From Flavobacterium sp. (GTDB taxonomy: Bacteria > Bacteroidota > Bacteroidia > Flavobacteriales > Flavobacteriaceae), in assembly GCF_039595935.1 (NCBI RefSeq), contig NZ_JBCNKR010000006.1, forward strand, positions 1,054,001 to 1,118,000: DNA of 64,000 nt. Direction: 5' to 3'. Under the pieces are notes generated by a model that saw only the letters and a list, made by a program, of their open reading frames with translations, was not told where the DNA came from and did not search any database. The translations under genes and the position numbers were made by a program. Numbering within the stretch: the first letter of the stretch is position 1; each line of letters begins with the position of its first letter. This document shows positions 9,096-18,989 of the stretch, piece after piece.

Positions 9096-9776
9096 ATGAA
9101 TAATTTTGAATGGACCCAGCTGCTAAACCCTGAATTCTATATAACTTTAAGTATCGGAGGTTTTGAGATTGGGTTATTTATTGTCTTGTTTATTGTTTTT
9201 GCTGAAACAGGACTTTTCGCAGGTTTTTTTCTGCCAGGAGATAGTTTACTTTTCTTAGCTGGTATTTACAGCCGCGATTTAATTCAAAATGTTGTTTATA
9301 TTCCCGGAGATTTCATCAATGTATTTTTACTTTCATTTGCTGTTGCAATGATGGGAGTTTTTGGAAACATGACCGGTTACTGGTTCGGAGCAAAAAGTGG
9401 TTATTATTTGTTTAAAAAAGAAGATACTTTTTGGTTTAAGAAAAAATACCTTTTACAATCAAAAGATTTCTTTGAAAAGTACGGTGGAAAAGCAATTATC
9501 TATGCGCGTTTCCTTCCAATCTTTAGAACTTTCGCTCCAATTATTGCCGGAATAGTTTCTATGGATAAAAAGAAATTTATGTTTTATAATATTTTGAGTT
9601 CTTTTTTATGGTCATTTATTCTAATTTTTGCAGGCCATTATTTATATGGTGTATTCTTGAAAAAAGGAATTGATTTAAAAGAACATATCGAATATATTAT
9701 CATTATAATCATCATTATTTCTACATTCCCGGTTTTATTAAAACTTTTGAAAAAAAGACCAAGTGAAGAAATATAA
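9096..9776 (+). CDS. DedA family membrane protein
   Basis: Inner-membrane protein of the DedA/SNARE-associated (VTT) family, whose members are linked to flipping of polyprenyl or phospholipid carriers and to membrane homeostasis. Family motifs are FAETGLFAGFFLPGDSLLF near the N-terminus, then GYWFGAKSG, and KYGGKAIIYARFLPIFRTFAPIIAG, which contains the conserved R-x-x-P-x-x-R. The ATG at 9096 (226 residues) fits better than an in-frame TTG at 9054. It is transcribed alone and bounded by terminators on both sides. Confidence 0.9.
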   Translation: MNNFEWTQLLNPEFYITLSIGGFEIGLFIVLFIVFAETGLFAGFFLPGDSLLFLAGIYSRDLIQNVVYIPGDFINVFLLSFAVAMMGVFGNMTGYWFGAKSGYYLFKKEDTFWFKKKYLLQSKDFFEKYGGKAIIYARFLPIFRTFAPIIAGIVSMDKKKFMFYNILSSFLWSFILIFAGHYLYGVFLKKGIDLKEHIEYIIIIIIIISTFPVLLKLLKKRPSEEI

Positions 9777-9792
9777 TCGATAACTCAAAAAT

Positions 9793-9829
9793 AAAAAAGT
9801 CCGAAGCTTTAAACTTCGGACTTTTTTTT
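9793..9829. terminator. Bidirectional terminator between dedA and rodA
   Basis: A stem of about 14 bp (9793-9806 with 9814-9827) around a 7-base loop, with core AAGTCCGAAG / CTTCGGACTT. It is followed by T on the plus strand and flanked by A on the other, so it can also end the convergent rodA operon. Confidence 0.85.
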
Positions 9830-9976
9830 ATTCAATATCTTAAGAGGTTAATTTTGTATAGGTATAAATAAAATGTAACTCTTGTATTTTTATGTCCAGC
9901 ATTGATGTAGACTATATTTTAAAATCACATTTGTGAGGATAAATTTCTATCAATTAACAATTAACAATTATAAAAA

Positions 9977-11212
9977 TTACCATTCATTTACTTTATTAGC
10001 ATCCATTTTTAAGAATATAAACAGCAAAATGGTGAATCCCCAAAGTCCCGAACCTCCATAAGAAAAGAAAGGCAGAGGTACACCAATTGTTGGGAAAATA
10101 CCAACAACCATTGCAATATTTACAAAGAAATGTATAAACAGAATTCCGGCGACACAATAACCATAAACCCTGCTAAATTTGGTTTTTTGTCTTTCAGCTA
10201 AATAAATTACTCTTAAAAATAAACCTGTAAAAAGTAAAATAACTACTAAAGAGCCTGCAAATCCCCATTCTTCACCAACTGTTGTAAAGATATAATCGGT
10301 ATGTTGTTCAGGAACGAATCCTCCTTTAGTTTGTGTGCCCTCTAAGAAACCTTTTCCAATCCATCCTCCGGATCCAATTGCAATTTCAGACTGGTTTGTG
10401 TTATAACCAATACCTTTCATGTCGACCGTTTTTCCTAACAGAATATTAAAACGGTCTCTATGGTGCTGTTTGAAAACATTATCAAATACATAATCTACAG
10501 AAAGAACAAATCCTGAAATTAGAACTAATAAAATGCCGCTCATTAGAATATTTCTATCGACAGCCCTGCCTTTAAAATGTATAATGATTAAAACGCCTAA
10601 TGCGATCAAAATAACAACATAAGGCTCTAAAACGAGTGTTAGTACAAATAATAAAATTGTAATAAAACCAGTCCAGACATACCAAGATGGCAATCCTTCT
10701 CTAAATAATACTAAAATGAAAACGCTGTAAATTAAGGCACTTCCAGGATCCGGCTGCGGTAAAATAAGCATAACAGGCAGGAAAACAATGGCCAGAGCCT
10801 GCAATTGCCTGTTTGTTTCTTTTAAATTAATTTGCGTGTCACTTAAGTATTTGGCTAATGCCAATGAAGTAGCTGCTTTTGCAAATTCAGATGGCTGAAG
10901 TGTAAAGCTTCCTATGGCATACCAACAGCGCTGACCGGCAATCGTTTTTCCGAATAAGAATAAACCAGCCAAAGATAAGAGAGATACAGCAAAGATTATA
11001 CTCGCATATTTTTCGTAAAATTTTCCATCAACAAAAAGCACAACAAAAATTAAAGGAATTGTACATCCAATAAAGATTAATTGTTTTTGATAGGTACCAT
11101 CAGTCGATAATAATGAGGATGAGTAAATATTTAGCCATCCTAACACTACCAGCGCAATGTAGATAAAGACACTTATCCAGTCAATGTTATTTTTTACACT
11201 TTGATTTTTCAT
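9977..11212 (-). CDS. rodA: Rod shape-determining protein RodA
   Basis: SEDS-family peptidoglycan glycosyltransferase of the elongasome, with about ten membrane helices in 411 residues. The diagnostic extracytoplasmic loop is present (GSGGWIGKGFLEGTQ, then FVPEQHTDYIF), as is the C-terminal PLPFFSYGGSG motif. It is the last gene of the mreB-mreC-mreD-pbp2-rodA set, 15 bases after pbp2. It acts with PBP2 as the polymerase of lateral wall synthesis, so this organism should be rod-shaped. Confidence 0.96.
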   Translation of the reverse strand: MKNQSVKNNIDWISVFIYIALVVLGWLNIYSSSLLSTDGTYQKQLIFIGCTIPLIFVVLFVDGKFYEKYASIIFAVSLLSLAGLFLFGKTIAGQRCWYAIGSFTLQPSEFAKAATSLALAKYLSDTQINLKETNRQLQALAIVFLPVMLILPQPDPGSALIYSVFILVLFREGLPSWYVWTGFITILLFVLTLVLEPYVVILIALGVLIIIHFKGRAVDRNILMSGILLVLISGFVLSVDYVFDNVFKQHHRDRFNILLGKTVDMKGIGYNTNQSEIAIGSGGWIGKGFLEGTQTKGGFVPEQHTDYIFTTVGEEWGFAGSLVVILLFTGLFLRVIYLAERQKTKFSRVYGYCVAGILFIHFFVNIAMVVGIFPTIGVPLPFFSYGGSGLWGFTILLFIFLKMDANKVNEW

Positions 11213-11227
11213 TTGAAATAATCTTTC

Positions 11228-13192
11228 TTAATTCTTTTTAGTAGTGTCTATTGGTGTTTTTTTAACTTCAGTCTTTGGCGTTACTGTTTTTGGAACTACA
11301 ATTTTAGCTTTCAAAACAGAATCTTTTGGTGTTGATTCGATTGCGCTAGCTTCATTCATTCCTCCTAATTTTGCATACTCGCTCGCAAAGCTTTTATTTA
11401 AAACTCGAACTTCTAAATCAGTTCTGGTGATTTTCTTTCTTAAATACTTTTCGATCATTAAACTCGCAATCGGACCCGCAACTGTTGCTCCAAAACCTCC
11501 ATTTTCAATCATAACTGCAATGGCAATTTTTGGATTGTCTTTTGGTGCAAATGCCACAAAAATAGAGTGGTCTTTAAGCTGAGTTCTTTTACCGTTAATT
11601 TTAGCAAAGTTTTCTGCCGTACCTGTTTTTCCGCAAATATCAATTCCGTTTACTTTAAGAGCGTAAGCCGTACCTTTGTTGTAAACATCAAATAAACCGC
11701 TGATAACCGGCGGGAAATATTTTTGATCAATTGTGGTTACGTGTTTTGTTGTGAACTTCGGATCAATTTTTTCACCTTCAATTTTTTTAATAATATGAGG
11801 AGTATAATAATATCCCTGATTGGCAACGGTTGCCATCATATTAGCAAGCTGAATAGGAGTCATTAAAACCTCTCCCTGGCCAATTGCGTTTGACACAATT
11901 GTTGTACTTCTCCAGCCTCCGTTTGGATAAATTCTCTTATATGTTTTTGAAGTTGGAATATTTCCTTTTTTACCTGTTGGCAAATCATATCCCATAAACT
12001 GACCTAAACCAAAACTTTTTACGTGACCACTCCAAACATCAACAGCCTGCCCCGGATCTTTATATTTATTAATTGTAAGCATATAAGCTTGTCCAAAATA
12101 TGTATTACAAGAATTATAAATTCCATTATGCAATTGATGAGGGCCAAAACCGTGACATTTCATAAAACGACCACCTCCGTAACTAAATCCGTGATGGCAC
12201 ATAAAAGTAGTTTGTTCGTCTACAACTCCTTCCTGTAAAGCTACTAAACCAGTTAATATTTTAAATGGAGAACCCGGAGGATACTCTGCTAAAAGACCTC
12301 TGTCGTATAAAGGTTTAGCAATTGAATCGTGATATAAAAGTGTGTAATTTTTAGATCTTTGTCTTCCAACCAAAATACCCGGATCATAAGAAGGAGCAGT
12401 TACTAATGCCAGAATTTCACCAGTTTTTGGTTCAATGGCAACAATTCCACCTCTTTTATTAATCATTAATTCTTCACCATATTTTTGAAGTTCGGCATCA
12501 ATAGTTAAATTGATATCTTCTCCGGCTACGGCAATGGTATCGTATTTTCCTTCTTTATAAGCACCAATTTCTCGGTTGTATTTGTCTTTTTGAATATATT
12601 TTACACCTTTTACACCACGTAAAATATTTTCATAGCTTTCTTCAACGCCTTGTTTTCCAATTAAATCCCCACTATTATAATATGGGTTTTTTGCGATTTG
12701 TTTTTCGTTTACCTGAGTAATGAAACCAAAAATATTGGCACCGTAATCTACTTCGTAATCACGAAGAGAACGTTTCTGGAAATAGAAGCCTTCGTACTTT
12801 CTAATTTTTTCCTGAAAAGCAGCGAATTCGGTTTTATTAAGTTGTGATAAAAATACAGATGGAAGTCTCGGACTGTAAACTTTAGCCTTTGCAATTCTTT
12901 TATCATATTCTTCTCTGGTAATATTTAAAAGAGCACAAAACTCAGGGATGTTAAGATTCTCCTTAACATCTCTTGGAATTACCATGATATCATATGATGC
13001 CTGATTGGCAACTAATAATTTGCCGTTTCGATCGTAAATATATCCTCGCTCAGGATAGTCATAGACTTTTTTAATCGCATTATTTTCTGATTTCAATTTG
13101 AATGAATCATCGATAATCTGCAAATAAAATATTCGAATCACTAGCAAAGATGCTGCAATAATAATTAAAGAGGGCAGCAGAACTTTTCTCAT
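11228..13192 (-). CDS. mrdA: Penicillin-binding protein 2
   Basis: Class B PBP, the D,D-transpeptidase of the elongasome. It has an N-terminal membrane anchor (residues about 5-25), the pedestal motif YPERGYIYDRNG near 47-58, and the three active-site motifs SPFK (near 306), SCN (near 358) and KTG (near 521). The 654 residues include a C-terminal Thr/Lys/Pro-rich tail beyond the catalytic domain. It overlaps mreD by 4 bases and is followed by rodA, its known polymerase partner. Confidence 0.96.
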   Translation of the reverse strand: MRKVLLPSLIIIAASLLVIRIFYLQIIDDSFKLKSENNAIKKVYDYPERGYIYDRNGKLLVANQASYDIMVIPRDVKENLNIPEFCALLNITREEYDKRIAKAKVYSPRLPSVFLSQLNKTEFAAFQEKIRKYEGFYFQKRSLRDYEVDYGANIFGFITQVNEKQIAKNPYYNSGDLIGKQGVEESYENILRGVKGVKYIQKDKYNREIGAYKEGKYDTIAVAGEDINLTIDAELQKYGEELMINKRGGIVAIEPKTGEILALVTAPSYDPGILVGRQRSKNYTLLYHDSIAKPLYDRGLLAEYPPGSPFKILTGLVALQEGVVDEQTTFMCHHGFSYGGGRFMKCHGFGPHQLHNGIYNSCNTYFGQAYMLTINKYKDPGQAVDVWSGHVKSFGLGQFMGYDLPTGKKGNIPTSKTYKRIYPNGGWRSTTIVSNAIGQGEVLMTPIQLANMMATVANQGYYYTPHIIKKIEGEKIDPKFTTKHVTTIDQKYFPPVISGLFDVYNKGTAYALKVNGIDICGKTGTAENFAKINGKRTQLKDHSIFVAFAPKDNPKIAIAVMIENGGFGATVAGPIASLMIEKYLRKKITRTDLEVRVLNKSFASEYAKLGGMNEASAIESTPKDSVLKAKIVVPKTVTPKTEVKKTPIDTTKKN

Positions 13193-13695
13193 CGTTTATT
13201 GGGCTTAATAATATAAATTATTATAATTGAAGTGATTATTGTAAAAATAGAACTAAATAACGTTCGTAGTAAAATGTCGAATATAAACTTAAACTGAAAA
13301 GCTTCTAATGTAAATAATACAATGTGGTGTAGTAAAACAGAAACTAATATGAACGAGAACCTTTCCGGAGTTAAGGATTCATTTAGTTTAATAGTTTGAT
13401 ATTCATAACTCAAACCAAATGAGAACTTAAAGATATACGGTCGGTAATAAGACAGGATAACACAAGCCGTTGCATGAATTCCACCCGAATTACAAAACAT
13501 ATCCATTACTAATCCTAACAAAAAGCTGGAAATTATTAAACCAGATCTGTTACTGTTTACAGGATACAAGATTATGTATAAAATGTATGGAAAAGGACTT
13601 ATATACCCTAAAAAATTCATGTTGTTGAAAATAACAACCTGAATTGCCAGAAGCATAATGAATCGAAAGATATTTACTAACAAAGCGCTACTCAT
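13189..13695 (-). CDS. mreD: Rod shape-determining protein MreD
   Basis: 168-residue polytopic membrane protein with about five hydrophobic helices. Family-typical features are an N-terminal segment (NNMNFLGYISPFPYILYI), the GLVMDMF motif and a basic C-terminus. It overlaps mreC by 8 bases at its start and pbp2 by 4 bases at its end, indicating tight coupling. MreD is an integral part of the elongasome together with MreC. Sequence conservation in the family is low, so the assignment rests partly on position. Confidence 0.92.
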   Translation of the reverse strand: MSSALLVNIFRFIMLLAIQVVIFNNMNFLGYISPFPYILYIILYPVNSNRSGLIISSFLLGLVMDMFCNSGGIHATACVILSYYRPYIFKFSFGLSYEYQTIKLNESLTPERFSFILVSVLLHHIVLFTLEAFQFKFIFDILLRTLFSSIFTIITSIIIIYIIKPNKR

Positions 13696-14518
13696 CTTTT
13701 TCTTTGCTTTTGTTTTCTAAATTAATAAGTTCTTCTCTGTCTTTACTTTTAATAATGTAAACGTGACCTAAGTTGGTCATATCATTAAATAATTTAACAT
13801 TTATGACATAGTAACTAGTACCAGTTTTAATAAATATTTTGTCAACTGTACCAATGTTTATTCCTTCCGGGAAAATTACTGACTGTCCTCCGGTAACAAT
13901 GGTGTCACCTTTTCTAATAGAGGCTAATCTAGGAACATCTTCCAGCTGAACAAATCCTGTGTTTTTTCCGTTCCAGGTTAAAGAACCAAAATGGTTTGAT
14001 TTTTTTATTTTAGCATTAATCTGTGATTTCATATTCAAAATACTCACCACAGTCGAGTAATTTGCCGAAGTATTGTCGATTACACCAATAATTCCTAAAC
14101 TATTAATAACACCCATGTCTTGTTTAACTCCTTCGTTTTTTCCGGAATTAAGCGTGATATAGTTTTCATGTGTGTTATAAGAGTTATGAATCACTTTTGA
14201 AACAATAATATCGGCTGGTTTTACACCTTTTATACTGTCAGGCAGCGGTGCTTTTGTAGTGTCTTCTTTGTTGAATAAAAGACTTTTTAACCTTGCGTTT
14301 TCAAGTACAAGTTCGTCATTTTCAGTTCTTAAATTCAAGTATTCGTTAACATGGTTGATTTTTTCGTAAACACCTCCGCTTAAAAAATTAGCTGAACTGA
14401 TTACTCTGCTTCTGTGATAGGAATGCGATTGAATTGTGAGAGTCAACGAAATACCTAAAAGCAGCAAAAACAGTAATCGATTACTGTTTCTTATAATGAA
14501 ATTAAAAATTTGCTGCAT
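13688..14518 (-). CDS. mreC: Rod shape-determining protein MreC
   Basis: 276-residue bitopic membrane protein with one membrane anchor (about 13-30), a coiled coil (about 52-85, LRTENDELVLENARLKSLL) and the periplasmic beta-domain with typical phrases such as NSLGIIGVI and KGDTIVTGGQSVIFPEGINIG. MreC links the MreB filament to PBP2 and activates wall synthesis. It lies between mreB and mreD on the same strand. The tail after residue 255 is short and charged. Confidence 0.94.
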   Translation of the reverse strand: MQQIFNFIIRNSNRLLFLLLLGISLTLTIQSHSYHRSRVISSANFLSGGVYEKINHVNEYLNLRTENDELVLENARLKSLLFNKEDTTKAPLPDSIKGVKPADIIVSKVIHNSYNTHENYITLNSGKNEGVKQDMGVINSLGIIGVIDNTSANYSTVVSILNMKSQINAKIKKSNHFGSLTWNGKNTGFVQLEDVPRLASIRKGDTIVTGGQSVIFPEGINIGTVDKIFIKTGTSYYVINVKLFNDMTNLGHVYIIKSKDREELINLENKSKEKDE

Positions 14519-14631
14519 TTCTTGTCTGGTTATTTTGTTTCAGGATATGCTTAAAGGTTTCAAGTTTTATTAGGGTTAAATATGAGAAATTTAACCCTAA
14601 TAAAAGTATTTTGATTGTTATTTTTTGAATC

Positions 14632-15660
14632 TTATTTGATTAAGATGCTTTTAAATTTTGCAATGTTTTTAAGGGCCATTCCTGTACCGCGAACAACAGC
14701 TCTTAACGGATCTTCAGCAATGTAAACAGGTAAATCTGTTTTTTGCGAAATACGTTTATCAAGACCTCTTAACATAGAACCTCCACCAGCTAAATAAATA
14801 CCGGTGTTGTAAATATCTGCCGCTAACTCAGGAGGAGTTTGAGATAATGTTTCCATTACTGCATCTTCAATACGCTGAATAGATTTGTCTAACGCTTTTG
14901 CGATTTCACGGTAAGAAACGTCAACTTGTTTAGGTTTACCTGTAAGTAAGTCTCTACCTTGAACAGACATATCTTCTGGTGGTCCGTCAAGATCTTCGAT
15001 AGCTGCACCAATTTGAATTTTAATTTTCTCAGCAGTACTTTCTCCTACGAAAAGGTTGTGTTGTGTACGCATGTAATAAACGATATCATTTGTGAAAACG
15101 TCACCCGCAATTTTTACAGATTTGTCGCAAACAATTCCGCCCAATGCAATAACTGCAATTTCTGTTGTACCACCCCCGATATCAACAATCATATTTCCTT
15201 TTGGCTGCATGATATCGATACCAATACCAATTGCTGCTGCCATAGGCTCGTGAATTAGGTAAACTTCTTTTCCGTTTACTCTTTCACAAGATTCTTTTAC
15301 CGCTCTCATCTCCACCTCAGTAATACCAGAAGGAATACATACCACCATTCTTAATGCAGGGGTAAACATTCTTTTTTTCAATGCAGGAATACTTTTAATG
15401 AACATATTGATCATTTTTTCCGAAGCATCGAAATCGGCAATTACACCATCTTTTAACGGCCTTATGGTCTTGATGTTTTCATGCGTTTTACCTTGCATCA
15501 TGTTGGCCTCTTTACCAACAGCAATGATTTTGCCTGATACTCTATCGCGTGCTACAATAGACGGACTATCAATAACAACTTTATCATTATGAATGATTAA
15601 AGTGTTTGCGGTTCCAAGGTCTATCGCAATATCCTCGGTCATGAAATCAAAAAATCCCAT
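14632..15660 (-). CDS. mreB: Rod shape-determining actin homolog MreB
   Basis: 342-residue actin-fold ATPase that forms membrane-bound filaments and guides lateral wall synthesis. Nucleotide-binding motifs are visible: DLGTANTLI (phosphate 1, near residue 16), DIGGGTTEIAV (phosphate 2, near 165) and a late LAGGGSMLRGLD adenosine motif. The N-terminal MGFFDFMTEDIAID matches the family start. It heads the mre operon, downstream of purH by 57 bases. A TAACTTTG -7-like box at 15704-15711 may give it a separate promoter. Confidence 0.97.
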   Translation of the reverse strand: MGFFDFMTEDIAIDLGTANTLIIHNDKVVIDSPSIVARDRVSGKIIAVGKEANMMQGKTHENIKTIRPLKDGVIADFDASEKMINMFIKSIPALKKRMFTPALRMVVCIPSGITEVEMRAVKESCERVNGKEVYLIHEPMAAAIGIGIDIMQPKGNMIVDIGGGTTEIAVIALGGIVCDKSVKIAGDVFTNDIVYYMRTQHNLFVGESTAEKIKIQIGAAIEDLDGPPEDMSVQGRDLLTGKPKQVDVSYREIAKALDKSIQRIEDAVMETLSQTPPELAADIYNTGIYLAGGGSMLRGLDKRISQKTDLPVYIAEDPLRAVVRGTGMALKNIAKFKSILIK

Positions 15661-15717
15661 AAGTTTTTTAGGGGTTTAAAATGTTATAAAATAATTTATC
15701 GAACAAAGTTAAACAAA

Positions 15718-17244
15718 TTAATGTTTAAAATGACGTGTTCCTGTAAATACCATTGCAAGATTATTTTCATTGCAATAATTTATGCTTAATTCATCTTTTA
15801 TCGAACCTCCTGGCTGAATTACTGCGGTTATTCCTACTTTTTTTGCTAATTCTACACAATCCGGAAATGGGAAAAATGCATCACTTGCCATCGAAGCACC
15901 GTTTAAATCAAATCCAAAAGCCTTTGCTTTGTCAACAGCTTGTATTAAAGCATCGACTCTTGAAGTCTGACCTGTACCTGAAGAAATCAATGTTCCGTTT
16001 TTTGCAAACACAATCGTATTTGATTTTGTGTTCTTGCAAATTTTAGAAGCAAAGATCAAATCTTCGATCTCCTGAGCAGTAGGTTCTGTAATTGTAACGG
16101 TTTTTAAATGCTCTTTATTATCTGTAATATTATTTCTGTCCTGAATTAACAAACCATTAAGACAAGTTCTTACTTGACGAGATGGTAATTCAACTTCATT
16201 TTGAACTAAAATAATTCTGTTTTTCTTTTCTTGTAAAACTGTAATTGCCTCATCATCATAAGCTGGAGCGATTACAACTTCGCAGAATAATTTATTAATT
16301 TCCTGAGCTGTTTCTAAATCAATTTTTGTGTTTGAAATTAAAACACCTCCAAAAGCTGATGTTGGATCACAAGCCAAAGCCGCTAAATAAGCTTCGCTGA
16401 TTGTTTTTCTTGAAGCTAAACCACATGCATTGTTATGTTTCAAGATAGCAAATGTTGGTCCGTCAGTTTTAAACTCAGCAATTAAGTTTACAGCAGCATC
16501 AACATCTAATAAATTATTGTAAGATAACTCTTTTCCGTGGACTTTTTTGAACATAGCATCAAAATCTCCAAAGAAAAATCCTTTTTGGTGTGGATTTTCT
16601 CCATATCTTAAAACTTGTCCGTTTGCAATGCTTTCTTTGTAAATTGTTTCATCAGTATTGAAATAATTAAAGATAGCTCCATCATAGTGAGATGAAACAT
16701 GGAAAGCTTTTGAAGCAAGCAATCTTCTGTTTTCTAAAGTTGTAGCTCCGTTTTGTTCTGTAATTAAATCTAAAAGCAGGCTGTATTCATTAACAGAAGC
16801 TACGATTACAGTATCTTTGAAGTTTTTTGCAGCAGCACGAATTAATGAAATTCCGCCGATGTCAATTTTTTCGATGATATCCTGCTCACTTGCACCTGAA
16901 GCAACTGTTTTTTCAAAAGGATACAAATCAACAATCACTAAATCAATTTGAGGAATGTCAAATTCTTTCATTTGCTGAACATCACTTTCATTATCCTGAC
17001 GATTCAAAATTCCACCAAAAATTTTTGGGTGCAAAGTTTTTACTCTTCCTCCAAGAATTTCAGGAAAAGAAGTAATGTCTTCAACAGGAACTACCGGAAT
17101 TCCAAGGTTTTTAATGAAATCTTCTGTTCCTCCAGTTGAGTAAAGTGTTACGTTTTGCTCGTGTAATTTTCTAACGATTGGCTCTAATCCATCTTTCGAA
17201 AAAACAGATATTAACGCTGATTGTATTTTTTTAGTTGTGCTCAT
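15718..17244 (-). CDS. purH: Bifunctional AICAR formyltransferase / IMP cyclohydrolase
   Basis: Catalyses the last two steps of IMP synthesis. The N-terminal MGS-like cyclohydrolase domain begins with ALISVFSKDGLEPIVRKL and contains STGGTEDFIKNLGIPV. The C-terminal transformylase domain carries the KHNNACG motif with its catalytic Lys-His. The ATG at 17244 gives 508 residues, the usual length; an in-frame TTG at 17271 would only add nine residues not typical of the family. A TACTTTTG -7-like box lies at 17269-17276 on this strand. mreB follows on the same strand. Confidence 0.96.
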   Translation of the reverse strand: MSTTKKIQSALISVFSKDGLEPIVRKLHEQNVTLYSTGGTEDFIKNLGIPVVPVEDITSFPEILGGRVKTLHPKIFGGILNRQDNESDVQQMKEFDIPQIDLVIVDLYPFEKTVASGASEQDIIEKIDIGGISLIRAAAKNFKDTVIVASVNEYSLLLDLITEQNGATTLENRRLLASKAFHVSSHYDGAIFNYFNTDETIYKESIANGQVLRYGENPHQKGFFFGDFDAMFKKVHGKELSYNNLLDVDAAVNLIAEFKTDGPTFAILKHNNACGLASRKTISEAYLAALACDPTSAFGGVLISNTKIDLETAQEINKLFCEVVIAPAYDDEAITVLQEKKNRIILVQNEVELPSRQVRTCLNGLLIQDRNNITDNKEHLKTVTITEPTAQEIEDLIFASKICKNTKSNTIVFAKNGTLISSGTGQTSRVDALIQAVDKAKAFGFDLNGASMASDAFFPFPDCVELAKKVGITAVIQPGGSIKDELSINYCNENNLAMVFTGTRHFKH

Positions 17245-17409
17245 TGTGTAGTTATGATTTTCAGACTGCAAAAGTAGTTTTTTTCTATATTATTTTAAAA
17301 GATTTTAATGTAACATTCTCTTAAAAAAATCTACTGATGAGTAAGTTAACTTTTATTAGGTTTTTGTTTTTAAATTATTGAATTTTACTTTGTTGAAAAA
17401 TATTACAAT

Positions 17410-18657
17410 ATGCTTCTTTATTTAAGATTGTTAAAAGAAAGTCTAAGTTTTGCCATAAACGCTTTGCGAAATAATAAATTGCGCACCCTGTTGTCATTAT
17501 TGGGCGTTACTATTGGTATTTTTTCAATTATAGCTGTTTTAGCCGCTGTTGATTCTTTAGATAAAAAAATCTCTAAAGACTTGAGCAGTTTAGATAAAAA
17601 TACAATTTATTTAATGAAATTTAGCTTTGGACCTTCGGAAATTCCGCAATGGAAGAGAGAACAATTTCCAAATGTAAAATATGATGAATATATCGGATTG
17701 AAAAACTCTCTCAATAACACCGATCAAATTGGGTATCAGCTTTGGGTAAATAAAGAAACTTTAAAGTATGATTCAAAAACGGTTGCGGATGTTAGAGTTA
17801 ATCCTTCTTCGTTTGAAATGGGAGATATTGACGGTTTGAGTTTTGATAAAGGAAGGTTTTATAACGAATCTGAATCGAATTCAGGAACAGCGGTTATTGT
17901 TTTAGGATATGATATTGCAGAAGGACTTTTTGGTTCAATGGATCCGATTGGAAAAAATATCCGTCTTTATGGCCAGCGTTTTAATGTTATTGGCGTTATG
18001 GCTAAACAAGGAGCTGGTTTTTTTGGCGATAGTAACGACACATCAGTTTATCTGCCGGCAAATTTTTTAAGACGAATGTATGGCGACAGCGATGCCATGA
18101 CTCCAATGATTGTTTTAAAACCCACAAAAGGTGTTGATATGGAAGCGTATAAAGCTGAAGTTACTCAAAAACTGCGCACAATTCGCGGTATGAAAGCGGG
18201 AGAAATAGATAACTTTTTTATCAATATACTTTCCGGATTTACTGATTTTATTGACGGAATCTTAGGTCAGATGAATGTAGTAGGCTGGATTATCAGCGGA
18301 TTTTCTCTTTTAGTCGGTGGTTTCGGAATTGCCAACATTATGTTTGTTTCGGTTAAAGAAAGAACAAATTTAATAGGGATTCAAAAATCATTAGGAGCCA
18401 AAAACCGATTTATATTATTTCAGTTTTTGTTTGAAGCGATAATTCTTTCTGTAATTGGAGGAATTATAGGTTTGTTAATGGTTTGGGGAATTTCAGTTAT
18501 CTTAACAAAGCTGCTTGATTTTGAGTTTGTTTTAAGTCTTGGAAATATTCTTTTAGGCACTGGACTAGCTGCGCTTATAGGGTTAATTTCAGGAATTCTT
18601 CCGGCGGTCTCTGCTGCAAATCTTGATCCTGTTGAGGCAATTAGAACAGGAATGTGA
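17410..18657 (+). CDS. MacB-like ABC transporter permease
   Basis: 415-residue permease of the MacB/FtsX type. It has an N-terminal membrane helix (about 22-45, TLLSLLGVTIGIFSIIAVLA), a periplasmic MacB-type core domain with GQRFNVIGV, then a C-terminal FtsX domain with three more helices and the motif FVSVKERTNLIGIQKSLGA. The ending ILPAVSAANLDPVEAIRTG is typical. No ATPase gene adjoins it, so the partner is encoded elsewhere. Such permeases drive export or lipoprotein-related mechanotransmission; the substrate is unknown. Confidence 0.9.
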   Translation: MLLYLRLLKESLSFAINALRNNKLRTLLSLLGVTIGIFSIIAVLAAVDSLDKKISKDLSSLDKNTIYLMKFSFGPSEIPQWKREQFPNVKYDEYIGLKNSLNNTDQIGYQLWVNKETLKYDSKTVADVRVNPSSFEMGDIDGLSFDKGRFYNESESNSGTAVIVLGYDIAEGLFGSMDPIGKNIRLYGQRFNVIGVMAKQGAGFFGDSNDTSVYLPANFLRRMYGDSDAMTPMIVLKPTKGVDMEAYKAEVTQKLRTIRGMKAGEIDNFFINILSGFTDFIDGILGQMNVVGWIISGFSLLVGGFGIANIMFVSVKERTNLIGIQKSLGAKNRFILFQFLFEAIILSVIGGIIGLLMVWGISVILTKLLDFEFVLSLGNILLGTGLAALIGLISGILPAVSAANLDPVEAIRTGM

Positions 18658-18930
18658 TTTTTTAAGACGCTAAGGTTCTGAGTTGCTAAGATTCTAAGGT
18701 TTTTTCTTGAAGGTTCAGAGGAGCAAAGAGGAGACGGGTGAAGTTTTTTAATTCTCAAATGCTGAGCTTAGACGTGCTTTGAAGACTAAATTTCGTGCAA
18801 TTAAGTTTTAAGCTTATAATTCTTGAATAAATTTCGTAGGAATTAAATATCGGTAGCAACGGAATTTATTCCGTTAAGAAAATAAATTCCCGCATTCAAA
18901 AGTTCCGTAGGAACGACATATTTATACATA
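18658..18930. repeat. Intergenic region with dispersed repeat remnants
   Basis: No gene is seen between the permease gene and the accD terminator. The stretch starts with two degenerate units of GCTAAGRTTCTRAG (about 18669 and 18685). It then holds a TAGGAATTAAATATCGGTAG motif (about 18837-18856), a GGAATTTATTCC half-palindrome and CCGTAGGAACGACATATTTAT. The TAGGRNTTAAATATCGGTAG motif recurs near 40706, so this is a member of a dispersed intergenic repeat family. Confidence 0.6.
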
Positions 18931-18963
18931 AAAAAATCCCAGAAAATTGCTTTCTGGGATTTT
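18931..18963 (-). terminator. Terminator after accD
   Basis: A stem of about 13 bp with core ATCCCAGAAA / TTTCTGGGAT and a 5-base loop, followed by a six-base T-run on the minus strand. It lies 27 bases after the accD stop. Confidence 0.88.
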
Positions 18964-18989
18964 GTATTTGAAGAAAATAGTTTCAAAAC

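Noticed and set aside
11244..11582. 112-codon plus-strand frame opposite the end of pbp2
   Set aside because: Antisense to the conserved transpeptidase region; no start context or homology.
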